From: Bacteroidales bacterium
GTDB taxonomy: Bacteria; Bacteroidota; Bacteroidia; Bacteroidales; P3
Assembly (NCBI GenBank): GCA_017542345.1
Contig: JAFXXI010000006.1
Span: 1-64,000, forward strand
Direction: 5' to 3'
Length of the DNA: 64,000 nt
Notes under the pieces: generated by a model
The model's database searches: none
What the model was told of the DNA's origin: nothing
Seen by the model: the letters and a program-made list of their open reading frames with translations, nothing else
Made by a program: the position numbers and the translations under genes
Shown here: in pieces, positions 8,069 to 16,668 of the stretch
Position numbering within the stretch: the stretch's first letter is position 1
Layout of the letters: each line of letters opens with the position of its first letter

Positions 8069-11000
8069 TTAACATGCCGCCACCGAGATGTCGGGCAACA
8101 GGTATATGATGTAGCCGCTCACCGACGGGTGCCCCATGGCCCGCAAGGCTTGGCAGTATTCACCCACCTGCTCGCTGTGTTCAGCCAGCGGCACGCCCGT
8201 CTTGAAGTCGACGACCCATGTGGCGTCGGGCGCAAAGACCACGCGGTCGGGACGGAGGCGCTTGCCGTCGGTCACCAGCTCGCACTCGTTGCTGACCCGC
8301 AGCGCAGGGTCGAAGAATCGCGCCGTGTCGGGGTGTGTCACTACACGGTGCGCCAACGCCGTCAATTCCTGCATCTCCTCGTCATCCACCGTCTGCGCCG
8401 CCGCAAAGCGTGCCACCGCCGCGTCGACATCGGCGGCACAGGCCACACCGGCCAGCAGGTCATGAGCATAGATACCAAAGCGTATCTTGCGCTCCAACAG
8501 CGCCGTAGTTGCCTTCTCGGCGGGCGATGCAATGCGCACCTTCGTGGTCCAATCCGAAAACGAGAGTCGGTCCACCCCCACCACTGCTTTCTTCCGCGTC
8601 GTACCGGAGCCGACACTGTGGAAGTCCGGGTCGCCTTCGCTGACGCCTTCGGGCGCGAAACCATAGAGCAGCGACGGATAACGCAGGTCCCGCGAACGGC
8701 GTTTCTTGATGTCGCCCGGGTCGGGGCAGAAGACATAGAGTTGCTCCTTGGGACGGGTGAAGGCTACATATAGGATGTTCAGGTCGTCGACCTCCGACAT
8801 CTCCTGCTCGCGTTTGCGCTGAGGCTCGAAACTAGTCGGCACATCGGCGCTGAGGCTCACATAGGCCGTCGGCAGCGATGGCGTCGACCCGTCGGCGGAG
8901 GCGCCCTCCACCACGTCGCCGTCCACATCGACCCAGAGTTCCGACGCGTGGGCGCTCCCGTACGACAACGGACAGATAACCACCGGCTTACCCAATCCCT
9001 TCGACTTATGTATGGTAAGCAGTTGAACGGCATCGAGTTCCTCCGAGGCGGCGGCCGATAGGTTTTTCTGTGCGTCGAACCACTCGAGGAAGTCGCCCAC
9101 CCCCTGGCGGTGCATCGCCGAGAAGGCAGCCACGCGGTTGAGCAACGACGCCACATAGGGCGTGTCGATGCCGTCGAGACGCAGTTGGCGCACAATCTCC
9201 TCGCAGCATCCGTAGAGGTCGAACGATGCCAGATAATCGAGGTTGACCGGCAGCGGCGGCACCCCTGTCGGCAGCCCGTCGCATAGGAAGCCGTCGAGGC
9301 CAGCTTCCCAACCGCCCGACGGGTTCATTCCCATCGCCTCCAGCCTGTAGAGCAGGTCTGCCATCGCCACACGGTCGGCACGATTGTGGAGAAGGCGCAG
9401 CGTGGAAATGATGGCCATGACGGCATGGCTTTCACAGAGATAGAACGACTCCGTCGAGGTCTGCGGCACTGTGCTGTGGCGGGCCAGGAAGCTGCTCACC
9501 TGCCCCAGTTCGGCGTTGCTGCGGGTCAGCACCACGATGTCCCTGTAGGCGTAACCCCGTTCGTGCACCAGCATCTCAATGGTCTGCAACACACGGTCGT
9601 AGACTGCCTCTCGCACCTTTTCGAAACCCGCTTCCTGCGCCTTCGCCTCAGTCACATATTCCACCTTCACATAGCCCTCGTAGCGCTTGGCGGCCAGCTG
9701 GCGCAACTCTTCGTTCCCCTCGGCGGCCAGTTCGCCGTCGGCACCACGGCCGAGGTATATCTCGCCCACTTTCGGATTGTCGGCATAGACCTCACGGGCC
9801 AAATAGCTGAAGAAGCGGTTGTTGAAGTCCACGATAGCCTTGCCGCTGCGGTGGTTTGCAGCCAGGTTCTCGACGCTGTAGTTGCCCTGCATCGGGAGCA
9901 AGCGGCCATGGTGCCTCATGCCCTCGACGCGCGGCAGGCGTATAAATTGCTCCACATCGCCCTGCCGGAAGCGGTAGATGCTCTGCTTGCCGTCGCCCAC
10001 CACGAGCGAGCGGTGGCCCTGACTGACACCGTTCTCAATCAGCGGCACCAGGTTGTGCCACTGCATCACCGAGGTGTCCTGGAACTCGTCGATGAGGAAA
10101 TGGCGATAGCGGTTGCCGAGGCGTTCGAAGAGGAACGGTGCCGGATTGTCCTCATCCTCGACCACTTTGTTTATCAATCGGTTGAAGTCGCTCAAGTGCA
10201 CCACCTCGTTGTCATGGGCATAACTGCGCATCTGGCTGTCGAGCAGTCCCAGCAGAGCCACGGAGTAGAGGTTTTTCAGCACCGCGCGGCAGGTGTTGCA
10301 GCGCACCGTCAGGGGTTGCACCTGCGCATATAGCTTCTGCAGTCGCGGCAACGCCGCCTCGGCGGCAGCCTGGAGCGCCGTAGGGGCTTTGGCGCCCGTC
10401 AGGCGACCCTCCTCAAAGGCAGCCACAGTGCGGGGCGTGGCAGCAGGGGCCTTGCCATCGGCCAGACGGCAGACATAGCCATAGTAGCCCGACATGCCGT
10501 AAGGAGCCGTTTCCTCGGTAAGGCCGGCACCGTGCAGTGTTTCAAGCATTTCGGAACCTACCTTCGCCATCGATGCCTCGGCCGCGTGCAACAGCCCCGT
10601 GTAGCGGCTGTGGATGGCCTGGAAGTCGGCGGGCGACAGCCGCTCGAGGCGTCGCAGGTGATCGCCGACATCCTCGCGGAAAAGCAAGGCGGCAAGGTCA
10701 CCCATCTGTCTCTCTATGTTGTAGTTGCGATTATCTTCCATCTCGCTCTCGGCGAAGGCGCGCAGCACCTCCGTGAGTTCGTCGTGCCCTTCGGTACCGG
10801 CCATCGACATGAGCTGTGCCACAGCCTGCTCAATCATCTCCTGCTGGTCAATCATCACCTCGAAATTCATCGGCTGGCCGAGGTCATGGGCGAAGGTGCG
10901 CACAATGCGATGCATGAAGCTGTCTATCGTACTGACCGACAAGTCGCTGTAGTGGTGCAGTATGAGACTGCGGAGCTCGTCTGCCATGCGGCTCAGCCGC

Positions 11001-11299
11001 TCGCCGTCAGCCTCTTTCCAGAGGCCGCCCATGCGGCGCAGGCTGCGCAGTATGTCGGGCCCCATGCCGTCGCCCTCGGGATCCACGGGCGCGGCGGCCA
11101 TCTCGTCGAGCTCCTGCATGATGCGCTCCTTCATCTCGGCAGCGGCCTTGTTGGTGAACGTGATGGCCAGCACCGAACGGAAACCCGGCAGCAACAGTTC
11201 CTCACCGCCTGCGAAGACCATCGTAAGATACTCCTTCACAAGCGTATATGTCTTTCCTGCACCGGCCGAAGCCTTGTATATCACAAAGGGAGTTTCCAT
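8069..11299 (-). CDS. AddA/RecB-like UvrD helicase-nuclease
   Basis: A 1,076-residue SF1A helicase with a C-terminal nuclease, the AddA (RecB-like) subunit that processes double-strand breaks for recombination. Walker A KASAGAGKTYTL is at 9-20, AITFTNKAAAEMKERI (motif Ia) near 45-60, DEFQDTS (motif II) near 405 and VQLLTIHKSKGL (motif V) near 765. A PD-(D/E)XK nuclease core RPDRVVF...VVDFKTG is near 1020-1037. The partner AddB normally lies next to addA; neither neighbour (tonB, mutA) is addB, so it must be elsewhere. A -7 element lies at 11324-11332. Confidence 0.9.
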   Translation of the reverse strand: METPFVIYKASAGAGKTYTLVKEYLTMVFAGGEELLLPGFRSVLAITFTNKAAAEMKERIMQELDEMAAAPVDPEGDGMGPDILRSLRRMGGLWKEADGERLSRMADELRSLILHHYSDLSVSTIDSFMHRIVRTFAHDLGQPMNFEVMIDQQEMIEQAVAQLMSMAGTEGHDELTEVLRAFAESEMEDNRNYNIERQMGDLAALLFREDVGDHLRRLERLSPADFQAIHSRYTGLLHAAEASMAKVGSEMLETLHGAGLTEETAPYGMSGYYGYVCRLADGKAPAATPRTVAAFEEGRLTGAKAPTALQAAAEAALPRLQKLYAQVQPLTVRCNTCRAVLKNLYSVALLGLLDSQMRSYAHDNEVVHLSDFNRLINKVVEDEDNPAPFLFERLGNRYRHFLIDEFQDTSVMQWHNLVPLIENGVSQGHRSLVVGDGKQSIYRFRQGDVEQFIRLPRVEGMRHHGRLLPMQGNYSVENLAANHRSGKAIVDFNNRFFSYLAREVYADNPKVGEIYLGRGADGELAAEGNEELRQLAAKRYEGYVKVEYVTEAKAQEAGFEKVREAVYDRVLQTIEMLVHERGYAYRDIVVLTRSNAELGQVSSFLARHSTVPQTSTESFYLCESHAVMAIISTLRLLHNRADRVAMADLLYRLEAMGMNPSGGWEAGLDGFLCDGLPTGVPPLPVNLDYLASFDLYGCCEEIVRQLRLDGIDTPYVASLLNRVAAFSAMHRQGVGDFLEWFDAQKNLSAAASEELDAVQLLTIHKSKGLGKPVVICPLSYGSAHASELWVDVDGDVVEGASADGSTPSLPTAYVSLSADVPTSFEPQRKREQEMSEVDDLNILYVAFTRPKEQLYVFCPDPGDIKKRRSRDLRYPSLLYGFAPEGVSEGDPDFHSVGSGTTRKKAVVGVDRLSFSDWTTKVRIASPAEKATTALLERKIRFGIYAHDLLAGVACAADVDAAVARFAAAQTVDDEEMQELTALAHRVVTHPDTARFFDPALRVSNECELVTDGKRLRPDRVVFAPDATWVVDFKTGVPLAEHSEQVGEYCQALRAMGHPSVSGYIIYLLPDISVAAC

Positions 11300-11323
11300 C
11301 GTGCAAAGCGCCTGTTTCGGGTT

Positions 11324-11332
11324 GCAAATTTA
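11324..11332 (-). promoter_or_regulatory. Probable -7 element for the addA-like gene
   Basis: TAAATTTGC on the minus strand matches TAnnTTTGC and lies 24 bp before the ATG at 11299. I see no good -33 TTTG at 19-20 bp, so this is a half-supported promoter. Confidence 0.5.
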
Positions 11333-11419
11333 CGCAAAAAATCCGAATTGCGGTGCAGCGACGACAAATTATCGCGCATTTTACTGACGTACAGCTCCCT
11401 ACAACGCATCCTCTCCAGA

Positions 11420-11505
11420 CCCCCTCCCCACCCCTTCGCAATCCGACCGAGGAGGGGCGGAGGGGGAGCGGAGCGGGTCCGGAGGGGGACCGGAGGGGAA
11501 GGTTA
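11420..11505. repeat. 11-bp-periodic C-rich to G-rich array (site B)
   Basis: It lies in the 391-bp divergent gap between the addA-like gene and mutA. C-rich 11-mers (CCCCCTCCCCA, CCCCTTCGCAA at 11420-11441) switch to G-rich 11-mers from 11462: GGGGGAGCGGA, GCGGGTCCGGA, GGGGGACCGGA, GGGGAAGGTTA. The unit sequences are nearly those of site A and the G-rich strand again points toward the plus-strand gene. Apart from the two promoters and this array the gap holds nothing I can identify. Confidence 0.88.
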
Positions 11506-11626
11506 CACATGGCTGATTTTTAGTCTTTTATATAACAACATAATTGTCAGATATTTACGCGGTGTACGTGGAAAAATGTAACGGGAGTCGGAACAGGTTT
11601 TTGGGGCGAAGTAAATATTTTTAAAA

Positions 11627-11654
11627 TTGATATCAATTTATTTTGTATATTTGC
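11627..11654 (+). promoter_or_regulatory. Promoter of mutA
   Basis: TATATTTGC at 11646-11654 is a perfect -7 element; a weak TTG at 11627-11629 lies 16 bp upstream. It places the transcript start near 11660, downstream of the upstream TTG/ATG-like codons in frame, and so decides for the ATG at 11691 as mutA start. Confidence 0.65.
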
Positions 11655-11690
11655 ATTTTACAACATGCAACTAAAAAACAATACAATATA

Positions 11691-13553
11691 ATGGAAGACA
11701 ACAAGTTGTTCAGCGAATTCCCCCCAGTCTCGACCGAGAAATGGGAGGAAGTCATCAACAAGGACCTCAAAGGTGCCGATTACGAGAAGAAACTGGTGTG
11801 GAAGACTATCGAGGGTTTCAAGGTGAAGCCCTACTACCGTGCCGAGAACCTGGAAGGGCTTGAGTATCTGGACACCAACCCGGGCGAGATACCGTACACC
11901 CGCGGCAAGCATGTGGCTGACAATGTGTGGGAGGTGCGTCAGGACATCCATGTGGAAGATCTGGCAGAGGCCAACCGCATTGCGCTCGACGCAGTGGGGC
12001 GTGGTGCCACGTCGCTCGGCTTCTGCGCCAAGAAGGTGCAGTCGGTGGACGACCTGGCGGTGCTGCTGAAGGGCATCTATATCAACGCCGTGAGCATCAA
12101 CTTCATGTGCTCGACGGACTACCTGCAGCTGCTGAAGCTGTATGTCGAATATGCCAAGCGCGAGGGCTACAAGCCCGAGGAGCTGAACGGTTCGACAGAC
12201 TTTGACATGTTCCGCTATGCGCTGACGCACGGCAAATTCCACCGCGGCGAAGAGGGCGACCTCCAGATGGCCAAGGAACTGGTGGAGTATGCCCACGAGG
12301 CGCTGCCGAAGTTCCGCGTGCTGACAGTGAACGGACAGCAGCTGCACAACGCCGGCAGCAACATCGTGCAGGAGCTGGGCTTCTCGCTGGCCGCGGCCAA
12401 CGAGTTGGTGGCCCGTCTGACGGACATGGGCTGCAAGGCACACCGCGTAGCCAGCCGGATAGAGCTGAACGTAGGCGTGGGCAGCACCTACTTCATGGAG
12501 ATTGCCAAGATACGCGCCGCCCGCCTGCTGTGGAGCAAGATAGTGGAGCAGTACAAGCCCGAGTGCGACTGCGCCTACAAGCTGTTCATCAACGCTACGA
12601 CCAGCCGCTGGAACCAGTCGGTGTACGACCCGTATGTGAACATGCTGCGTTCGACCACCGAGGCCATGTCGAGTGCCGTGGCCGGCGCCGACAGCATCTC
12701 GGTGCTGCCGTTCGACAACGCCTATAAGGAGGCTGACGACTTCGGTTACCGCATCGCGCGCAACCAGCAGCTGCTGCTGAAGGAGGAGAGCTATCTGGAC
12801 AAGATAGTGGATCCCGCAGCCGGCAGTTACTATATCGAAAATCTGACCGACGAGATAGCCAAGGGCGCCTGGGAGCACTTCCTGAAAGTGGAGGCCGCCG
12901 GCGGCATGTGCAAGGCCCTGCGTGCAGGACTGGTGCAGGACGAGGTGGAGGCCACCGCCAAGCAGCGCGACCTCGACATCGCCACCCGCAAGACCACCAT
13001 TCTGGGCACCAACCAGTATCCCAACCTGCTGGAGAAGATGGGCGACAAAGTGGAGAAGGCTGAAAAAGGCAAGTGCTGTTGCTGCTGCGAGAAGGGTGAC
13101 GAAGTGCGCGTGCTGAAACCCTACCGCGGCGCCGAGGCGTTCGAAGAGCTGCGCATGCAGACCGAGCGTAGCGCCCGCCGTCCCAAAGTGTTCCTGTTGA
13201 CCTATGGCAACCTGACCATGCGCAAGGCCCGCTCGGGCTTCGCCACCAACTTCTTCGGTGTGGCAGGCTACGAGATTATCGACAACCCCGGTTTCGCCAC
13301 CCCCGAAGAGGGCGCCAAGGCAGCCCTGGAGAGCGGCGCAGATGTCGTGGTGCTCTGCTCGAGCGACGACGAATATGCCGAGCTGACCGAGCCGGTGTGC
13401 AAGCTGCTCAAGGACAAGGTGAAGAGCCTCGTGCTGGCCGGTTTCCCGAAAGAGATGGTGGAGACCTACAAAGGCTACGGCATCGACGAGTTCATCCATG
13501 TCAAAACCAATGTTCTTGACAGCCTGACCCAGTTCAACAAGATGCTGCTCTAA
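11691..13553 (+). CDS. mutA: Methylmalonyl-CoA mutase small subunit
   Basis: The small (non-B12-binding) subunit of the heterodimeric mutase that interconverts succinyl-CoA and methylmalonyl-CoA on the propionate pathway. With ATG at 11691 it has 620 residues, normal for the family, beginning MEDNKLFSEFPPV. The TIM-barrel region includes the conserved LTVNGQQLHNAGSN and AGSYYIENLTDEIA segments, and a degenerate cobalamin-type domain fills the C-terminal third. Two oddities: the large subunit mutB, normally the next gene, is absent and an LptF-type gene follows instead; and residues 462-466, in the linker before the C-terminal domain, are five consecutive cysteines (codons 13074-13088). The stop is one codon from the next start. 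Confidence 0.93.
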   Translation: MEDNKLFSEFPPVSTEKWEEVINKDLKGADYEKKLVWKTIEGFKVKPYYRAENLEGLEYLDTNPGEIPYTRGKHVADNVWEVRQDIHVEDLAEANRIALDAVGRGATSLGFCAKKVQSVDDLAVLLKGIYINAVSINFMCSTDYLQLLKLYVEYAKREGYKPEELNGSTDFDMFRYALTHGKFHRGEEGDLQMAKELVEYAHEALPKFRVLTVNGQQLHNAGSNIVQELGFSLAAANELVARLTDMGCKAHRVASRIELNVGVGSTYFMEIAKIRAARLLWSKIVEQYKPECDCAYKLFINATTSRWNQSVYDPYVNMLRSTTEAMSSAVAGADSISVLPFDNAYKEADDFGYRIARNQQLLLKEESYLDKIVDPAAGSYYIENLTDEIAKGAWEHFLKVEAAGGMCKALRAGLVQDEVEATAKQRDLDIATRKTTILGTNQYPNLLEKMGDKVEKAEKGKCCCCCEKGDEVRVLKPYRGAEAFEELRMQTERSARRPKVFLLTYGNLTMRKARSGFATNFFGVAGYEIIDNPGFATPEEGAKAALESGADVVVLCSSDDEYAELTEPVCKLLKDKVKSLVLAGFPKEMVETYKGYGIDEFIHVKTNVLDSLTQFNKMLL

Positions 13554-13556
13554 CCC

Positions 13557-14639
13557 TTGCAGAAGATAGACAAATACATCTTAGCCAAGTACATCAAGAC
13601 CTTCTTGCTGGCCTTGGCTTTGATTATTGTCATCGTCATCACCTTCGACGTCAGCGAGAAGCTGGATAAGTTCTTGAGTCACCACGCCACACTGTGGCAG
13701 GTGGTATTTGTCTACTACCTCAATTTCATCCCCGGGTTTGTCAACCTCTACAGTCCGCTGTTCATCTTCATCTCGGTGATATTCTTCACCTCGAAGATGG
13801 CCGGCAACACAGAGATTATCGCCATCCTGAGTTCGGGCATCAGCTACCGACGGATGTTGCGGCCCTACCTCTACGGGTCGTTGATAGTGGCTGTGACGGT
13901 ACTGCTGTTGGGCAACTTCGTCATTCCTCTATCGAACCGGCAGCTGATAGAATTTGAGGAGGAGTATGTCATGTCGAAGGCGAAGAACTACTACAACAAC
14001 ATGCACTTCCAGGCGGAGCGCGGCGTGCAGGTGTATGCCGAGAACTACGACGTAAGGGCAATGCGGGTGCTGAAGTTCCGCCGCGAAGAGCTGACTGCCG
14101 ACGGCGAGTTGCTGCGACGCGAGGCGTGCGACATGGCCGTGTATGACACGGCGAAACACTTGTGGCGCTGCTCGGGCTATTCGCTGCGCACCATAGCGCC
14201 CGACCACACGGAGACGCTGACCTACGAACCCATGGCAGATGTGGACTTCGGCCTTCTGCCTACGGACCTGGACCTGCTGTCGAAACGCATAGAGACCATG
14301 CCGACGCCGGCACTGATACGCCACATAGAGCGCGAGAAGATGCGCGGCACGGGGACGGTGCAGAAGGCACAGATAGAGTTGTTCCAGCGGCTGCTGAACC
14401 CGCTGGCCATCTTTGTGATGACATTCATCGGGGTGGCCATCGCGGCCCGCAAGACGCGGGGCGGCATCGGGATGCACATGGCCATAGGCATCACCATTGC
14501 TTTCGCCTTCATCGTGTTCATGAAGATAACGACGGTATTTGCCACCAACGGCAACCTATCGCCATTCATGGCAGTGCTGCTGCCGCAGGTCAGTTTCGGT
14601 CTGGCGGCGGCGTACTTGATTTACAAGGCGCCGAAGTAA
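13557..14639 (+). CDS. LptF/LptG-family lipopolysaccharide export permease
   Basis: A 360-residue YjgP/YjgQ-family membrane protein, one of the inner-membrane permeases of the Lpt complex that extracts lipopolysaccharide for transport to the outer membrane. Membrane segments lie near 12-32, 55-80 and 100-125, followed by a periplasmic beta-jellyroll domain (about 130-270) and further helices at 275-360. The N-terminus QKIDKYILAKYIKTFL is typical, which supports the TTG start at 13557; the next ATG would delete the first two helices. LptF and LptG cannot be told apart here. The TTG lies one codon after the mutA stop, in the same frame. Confidence 0.87.
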   Translation: MQKIDKYILAKYIKTFLLALALIIVIVITFDVSEKLDKFLSHHATLWQVVFVYYLNFIPGFVNLYSPLFIFISVIFFTSKMAGNTEIIAILSSGISYRRMLRPYLYGSLIVAVTVLLLGNFVIPLSNRQLIEFEEEYVMSKAKNYYNNMHFQAERGVQVYAENYDVRAMRVLKFRREELTADGELLRREACDMAVYDTAKHLWRCSGYSLRTIAPDHTETLTYEPMADVDFGLLPTDLDLLSKRIETMPTPALIRHIEREKMRGTGTVQKAQIELFQRLLNPLAIFVMTFIGVAIAARKTRGGIGMHMAIGITIAFAFIVFMKITTVFATNGNLSPFMAVLLPQVSFGLAAAYLIYKAPK

Positions 14640-14666
14640 GGAGTCGTAAGGAGTTTAAGGAGATTA
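14637..14666 (+). repeat. 10-bp tandem units at the lptF/sufE junction
   Basis: TAAGGAGTCG and TAAGGAGTTT followed by a third diverged AAGGAGATTA. The first unit contains the lptF-like stop codon. The repeated AGGAG could act as a ribosome binding site for sufE, but the array form resembles other short tandem arrays in the window. Confidence 0.6.
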
Positions 14667-14669
14667 AGA

Positions 14670-15092
14670 ATGAGTATACAGGAGACAGAACAACAGATTA
14701 TCGAGGAGTTTGCCAATTTCGACGAGTGGCTGGACCGCTATGCCTACCTCATCGACCTGGGCAAAGATTGCCCCGTCATCGAGGAGCGGGACAAGACCGA
14801 GCAGAACCTCATCAAAGGGTGCCAGAGCCGCGTATGGCTGAGCTGCACCTATGACAATGGGGTGCTGCATTTCCGTGCCGACAGCGACGCCGTCATCACC
14901 CGGGGCATCATTGCCTTGCTGATACGCGCCCTCGACGGACATACTCCACAGGAGATACTGGACGCCGACCTGGCATTTATCGATGCCATCGGCCTCAAAG
15001 AACACCTCTCGCCCACCCGGTCGAACGGTCTGACGTCGATGGTGAAACAGATGAAGATGTACGCACTGGCGTACAAGGTGAAAGGCGCATGA
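14670..15092 (+). CDS. sufE: Cysteine desulfuration protein SufE
   Basis: SufE accepts persulfide sulfur from the desulfurase SufS and passes it to the SufBCD scaffold during Fe-S cluster assembly. The 140-residue length fits. The acceptor cysteine is Cys51 in LIKGCQSRVW, preceded by the usual PVIEERDKTEQN block. It is followed 21 bp later by a DUF59/SufT-like gene. sufS is not in the window and sufC/sufD lie about 9 kb away on the other strand. Confidence 0.95.
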   Translation: MSIQETEQQIIEEFANFDEWLDRYAYLIDLGKDCPVIEERDKTEQNLIKGCQSRVWLSCTYDNGVLHFRADSDAVITRGIIALLIRALDGHTPQEILDADLAFIDAIGLKEHLSPTRSNGLTSMVKQMKMYALAYKVKGA

Positions 15093-15113
15093 TCCATTAA
15101 ATCCACAAAGTCT

Positions 15114-15431
15114 ATGGAACCCAACCAAGAGACCATCAAAGCAGCCGTCATCAACTGCCTGAAGAATGTCTACGACCCCGAGATACCAGTGAATATCTAC
15201 GACTTGGGGCTGATATACAACATCGACGTGGACGCGGAGCTGAACGTCAAGGTGCTGATGACCATGACGGCACCCGATTGCCCCGAGGCGGAGTACATGT
15301 TCCAAGAGGTGAAGCAGATGGTGGGCTACATCAGCGGCGTGAAGAGCGTGGACGTGGAGCTGACCTTCGACCCGCCATGGACGATGGACATGATACCCGA
15401 CGAAATAAAGGTGGAGTTGGGGTTTATGTAA
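15114..15431 (+). CDS. DUF59/MIP18-family Fe-S assembly factor (SufT-like)
   Basis: A 105-residue single-domain protein of the MIP18 (DUF59) family, implicated in Fe-S cluster delivery or maturation. The signature DPEIPVNIYDLGLIY is at 21-35 and the conserved cysteine lies in TAPDCPEAE (Cys56). The C-terminal DPPWTMDMIP is also typical. The pairing with sufE supports an Fe-S role. Whether it equals SufT or a PaaD-like paralog cannot be settled from sequence, though no paa genes are present. Confidence 0.88.
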   Translation: MEPNQETIKAAVINCLKNVYDPEIPVNIYDLGLIYNIDVDAELNVKVLMTMTAPDCPEAEYMFQEVKQMVGYISGVKSVDVELTFDPPWTMDMIPDEIKVELGFM

Positions 15432-15452
15432 ATGATGAATGATGAACGGTGA
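15432..15452 (+). repeat. 7-bp ATGATGA array before the DppC-like gene
   Basis: Two perfect ATGATGA units and a diverged third (ACGGTGA) abut the sufT-like stop and run into the ATG at 15453. The same unit occurs inside the coding sequence at 53872-53906. Confidence 0.7.
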
Positions 15453-16556
15453 ATGACACTACTATCGCTCATAGGCAAGAAGAAAGGGACGCCGAAGGGT
15501 TCGCTGGACAGCATGGCGTGGCGGCGGTTTCGCCGCAATCCGCTGTCGGTGGCTAGTCTGGTGGTGATAGGGTTGTTCGCACTGGTGGCCCTGCTGGGCT
15601 ATCTCATCACCCCCGACCAGACTCCCTACAGCAACCAGCAATACCTTGAGCTGGCCACCCTGAAACCCGGGAGCAAGGCAACATTTCTGTGCTTGAACGA
15701 AGAGGGAGCCGCCGAGAGACAGCACCGCAGCTCGCTGCTGGGACGTATGGCACACGGCGAGCCGCTACCTTATACCGCCATCCCCATATACAAGTATGAA
15801 GAGACCGCAGACAGCCTGCGGGCTTGGCCCGTGGCCGGAGAGCCGTTCAGCGTAGAGCAGAGTCGTGTGGTGCAGGTAAAGACGCGCACCTTTGTGCTCG
15901 GTACCGACCGCTACGGACGCGATGTGCTGAGCATGATGATGATTGGGTCGCGGGTGAGCCTGTCGGTGGGATTTATAGCCATCCTCATCGCACTGGCCAT
16001 CGGTGTCACGCTGGGTGCCCTGGCAGCCTATCACGGAGGGTGGGTGGACAACCTGATTATGTGGTTTATCAATGTGGTGTGGGCCATACCGACAGTGCTG
16101 CTGGTGATAGCCATTACCTTCGCACTGGGGAAAGGTTTTTGGCAAATATTCGTGGCGGTGGGATTGACGATGTGGGTGGACATCGCGAGGGTGGTGCGCG
16201 GCGAGGTGATGAGCCTGAAAGAGAAAGAGTTTGTGGAAGCCACCCGGGCGCTGGGATTCCGTACGGGACGCATCATTTTCCGACATATACTGCCCAACAC
16301 CGTCGGGGCCGTGGTGGTCATTGCTGCAAGCAACTTTGCCTCAGCCATCCTACTGGAGGCGGGACTGAGTTTCCTGGGCATCGGCGTGCAACCGCCCATG
16401 CCGTCATGGGGTATGATGGTCAAGGAGAACTACGGCTACATACTGCTCGACAGCGCCTATCTGGCACTGCTGCCCGGCGCCGCCATCATGATTATCGTGC
16501 TGGCATTCATGCTGCTGGCCAATGGGCTGCGCGACGCCCTGGATGTAAAGCGATAA
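15453..16556 (+). CDS. DppC/OppC-type ABC transporter permease
   Basis: A 367-residue inner-membrane permease of the peptide/nickel importer class. One helix at about 32-54 is followed by an unusually long periplasmic insert (about 55-160), then five helices from about 160 on, with the EAA loop EATRALGFRTGRIIFRHILPN near 262-282 contacting the ATPase. The conserved LGTDRYGRDVLS precedes helix 2. No DppB, ATPase or binding protein is adjacent, so its partners are elsewhere. The ATG at 15453 lies within a repeat; an internal Met 21 (MAWRRFRRNPLS) is a reasonable alternative start. Confidence 0.88.
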   Translation: MTLLSLIGKKKGTPKGSLDSMAWRRFRRNPLSVASLVVIGLFALVALLGYLITPDQTPYSNQQYLELATLKPGSKATFLCLNEEGAAERQHRSSLLGRMAHGEPLPYTAIPIYKYEETADSLRAWPVAGEPFSVEQSRVVQVKTRTFVLGTDRYGRDVLSMMMIGSRVSLSVGFIAILIALAIGVTLGALAAYHGGWVDNLIMWFINVVWAIPTVLLVIAITFALGKGFWQIFVAVGLTMWVDIARVVRGEVMSLKEKEFVEATRALGFRTGRIIFRHILPNTVGAVVVIAASNFASAILLEAGLSFLGIGVQPPMPSWGMMVKENYGYILLDSAYLALLPGAAIMIIVLAFMLLANGLRDALDVKR

Positions 16557-16592
16557 ATAAAGTATAAAAAAACATAAAAAGTGTTATTTTTA

Positions 16593-16623
16593 TTTGCATG
16601 TCAGAAAAAGTTTGTACTTTTGC
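16593..16623 (+). promoter_or_regulatory. Promoter of the lipoprotein gene at 16669
   Basis: TTTG (16593-16596), 18-bp spacer, TACTTTTGC (16615-16623): a strong Bacteroidota-type promoter with a roughly 40-nt leader. Confidence 0.8.
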
Positions 16624-16668
16624 ATCTGTTAAAGTAGTAAGTATTAACCCATAAATAATTAAAAAGCA

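Noticed and set aside
8042..8070. AT-only hairpin before the addA-like stop as terminator
   Set aside because: The stem is A/T pairs only and overlaps the stop codon; too weak to call.
11643..11690. Upstream in-frame start for mutA at 11643
   Set aside because: The codon lies within or before the -7 element, so it cannot be on the transcript.
11658..13499. A 613-codon minus-strand open frame opposite mutA
   Set aside because: Shadow of a conserved enzyme; no start signal or promoter.
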